NCBI GenBank assembly: GCA_013042165.1
Contig: JABDQT010000063.1
Coordinates: 1-7,191, forward strand
Direction of reading: 5' to 3'
DNA from: Kiritimatiellales bacterium
Lineage (GTDB): Bacteria > Verrucomicrobiota > Kiritimatiellia > Kiritimatiellales > Pontiellaceae
DNA length: 7,191 bases
The stretch's first letter is position 1. Every line of letters starts with the position of its first letter. A program made the translations under genes and the position numbers. The notes below the pieces were generated by a model. The model was not told the DNA's origin. It searched no databases and was given only the letters and a program-made list of their open reading frames with translations. Of the stretch, positions 6,297 to 7,191 are shown piece by piece.

Positions 6297-6902
6297 TCAG
6301 AAAGAGTCTTCAACCACCAGTTCTTCCAGCGGGAGCTGCCCCGGCTTGGGCCAGCTGTCCTTGACTTTTTTGCCGACGGCGACCATCGGTCCGATTACAT
6401 AGTCATCCGGCAGATTTACGAGTTGAGCTACCGCATCGAGGTCGAAACCAATCATCGGGCATGAATCATAACCCATGTCGCGGGCGGCGAGCATGAGGGT
6501 CTGCAACGCCATACCGATGGAACGCTGGGCTTCATCGCGCTGAAGATCCTCGCGGCCCTCATGAAACGGCCCCATCCAGCCGACGAGCAGATCGGACACT
6601 TCCTTGGGTGCATTTTTCCAGTAACGTTCCGGCTCCTTCTGCCAGGCCTTCACATCCGCCGTCATGAGAATCAGCAGGCTCGCATCAGTCATTTGCGCCT
6701 GGTCGTTCCCAAACTCGGTACGGATTTTCTGCCGCAGTTTCGGATCGCGGATGACCACGAAGCGCCAGTGCTGAATGTTAAAGCTGGTAGGCGACTGAAT
6801 GGTCGCTTCCAGCAACGTGCGCTCTTCTTCGGCAGTCAGTGTGTGATCGGGATCAAAGTGCTTGACTGCCCGGCGTGAGTAGATGGCTTCCAGTGTTTCC
6901 AT
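6297..6902 (-). CDS. Nitroreductase family FMN oxidoreductase
   Basis: This is a cytoplasmic flavoprotein of 201 aa, typical for the family, which reduces nitroaromatics, quinones or similar acceptors with NAD(P)H. Visible features are the N-terminal FMN-phosphate motif SRRAVKHF (residues 9-16, basic residues R10, R11, K14), SPTSFNIQHWRFVVI (37-51) that holds the flavin, GYDSCPMIGFD (144-154), and LPDDYVIGPMVAVGK (164-178). The real substrate cannot be told from the sequence. A strong Shine-Dalgarno site, AAGGAG (6913-6908), lies 5 nt before the ATG and fixes the start. The palindrome at 6923-6947 just upstream is a probable operator. The gene is followed by its own terminator, so it is likely transcribed alone. 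It lies between hmgR and the other mevalonate genes but has no known role in that pathway. Confidence 0.92.
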   Translation of the reverse strand: METLEAIYSRRAVKHFDPDHTLTAEEERTLLEATIQSPTSFNIQHWRFVVIRDPKLRQKIRTEFGNDQAQMTDASLLILMTADVKAWQKEPERYWKNAPKEVSDLLVGWMGPFHEGREDLQRDEAQRSIGMALQTLMLAARDMGYDSCPMIGFDLDAVAQLVNLPDDYVIGPMVAVGKKVKDSWPKPGQLPLEELVVEDSF

Positions 6903-6922
6903 AATCGCTCCTTTTTCGAGAT

Positions 6923-6947
6923 TTATGCAGATACTGTATCAGCATAA
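6923..6947. promoter_or_regulatory. 25-bp palindrome, probable operator of the nitroreductase gene
   Basis: The outer arms TTATGC (6923-6928) and GCATAA (6942-6947) and the inner arms GATAC (6930-6934) and GTATC (6936-6940) are centred on 6935. Eleven of twelve paired positions are complementary; the exception is A6929/A6941. It lies 20-45 nt upstream of the nitroreductase ATG and just above its Shine-Dalgarno site, where a promoter would be. Dimeric repressors of the HxlR, MarR or TetR types bind sites of this shape and often control nitroreductases. No regulator gene is in view. The -10 and -35 elements could not be placed reliably. Confidence 0.6.
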
Positions 6948-7002
6948 TCTTCTCTTGTTCGCAGAAGGATACATGACATTACAGATTTTATCCGCTACCG
7001 CT

Positions 7003-7021
7003 GGGATCTCAGCACGATCCC
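7003..7021 (-). other. Small hairpin downstream of hmgR
   Basis: GGGATC (7003-7008) and GATCCC (7016-7021) form a perfect 6-bp stem with a 7-nt loop, starting 15 nt past the hmgR stop codon. No T-run follows it on the minus strand, so it may stabilise the 3' end of the transcript or have no role. The 6903-7035 stretch around it holds no supported gene. Confidence 0.3.
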
Positions 7022-7035
7022 GCCAGATACAGCTC

Positions 7036-7191
7036 CTACTGACCGCGTTCGATGCGGCGGTGGGCGTCCATCAGCTCGCCGGGGTTGGGCTGAGCGGCAA
7101 GCAGGGATAGTTCGCCGCAGAGAACGGTGGCGGCACAGAGGCAGGCGAGGCGGCGGGAATTCTCGCCGGGGTCGCGCGGCTCGTCGAGGCC
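7036..7191 (-). CDS. Hydroxymethylglutaryl-CoA reductase, C-terminal end (cut by right window edge)
   Basis: Only the last 51 residues are in the window, read from 7191 down to the TAG at 7038-7036. HMG-CoA reductase reduces HMG-CoA to mevalonate with two NAD(P)H and is the main control point of the pathway. The visible segment has PGENSRRLACLCAATVLCGELSLLAAQ, where the ATVLxGELSLLAA pattern is typical of class I reductases. It ends with GELMDAHRRIERGQ, in which the His (residue 44 of the fragment) fits the conserved C-terminal catalytic histidine. Class II enzymes of the Pseudomonas mevalonii type end differently. The gene is on the same strand as nitroreductase and the mevalonate operon, but is separated from the latter by about 2.5 kb of unrelated genes. 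The start, length and cofactor preference are outside the window. Confidence 0.85.
   Translation of the reverse strand, partial: GLDEPRDPGENSRRLACLCAATVLCGELSLLAAQPNPGELMDAHRRIERGQ

Noticed and set aside
6883..7110. 75-aa open frame on the plus strand across the nitroreductase start and hmgR end
   Set aside because: It overlaps two supported genes on the other strand and covers the palindrome. It has no convincing ribosome site or similarity.

Overview
This is a bacterial chromosomal segment of roughly 55-60% GC. It is packed with short-spaced genes, almost all on the minus strand, and is centred on the mevalonate route to isoprenoids. No phage, transposase, CRISPR or stable-RNA gene was seen. 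A bacterial host is inferred from the Shine-Dalgarno sites, an intrinsic terminator, a bacterial-type HMG-CoA synthase, a TcdA-type tRNA-modifying enzyme and a Gre-type RNA polymerase factor. The gene mix (mevalonate genes, a Gre-like/small-protein pair, CGCAGAG repeats) would suit the Verrucomicrobiota/Kiritimatiellota/Lentisphaerota group. That placement is a weak guess from remembered sequences.

Layout. Positions 4536 down to 1 (minus strand) hold one compact operon: type 2 isopentenyl-diphosphate isomerase (fni), HMG-CoA synthase (mvaS), mevalonate kinase, a second GHMP kinase that is probably phosphomevalonate kinase, and the start of a voltage-sensor-type ion channel that runs off the left edge. 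Spacings are 17-nt overlap, 3 nt, 3 nt and 8-nt overlap. Positions 4647-5453 (plus strand) hold the divergent tcdA, with a plausible promoter between it and fni. Positions 5461-5533 are an imperfect inverted repeat built from CGCAGAG units. Positions 5538-6195 (minus strand) are a two-gene unit: a 63-aa protein of unknown function followed by a GreA/GreB C-terminal-domain protein. Positions 6247-6277 are a clear intrinsic terminator for the minus-strand nitroreductase gene at 6297-6902. Upstream of that gene, over the expected promoter, lies a 25-bp palindrome. At the right edge (7036-7191, minus strand) is the C-terminal end of a class I-like HMG-CoA reductase.

How the genes fit together. 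HMG-CoA synthase and reductase make mevalonate. Mevalonate kinase and the second GHMP kinase would carry out the next two phosphorylations, and Fni interconverts IPP and DMAPP. The only expected step not seen is diphosphomevalonate decarboxylase, which must lie outside the window or be replaced. The gene-neighbourhood links most worth following are the ion channel translationally coupled to isoprenoid genes, the palindromic operator at the nitroreductase, and the small-protein/Gre-like pair.
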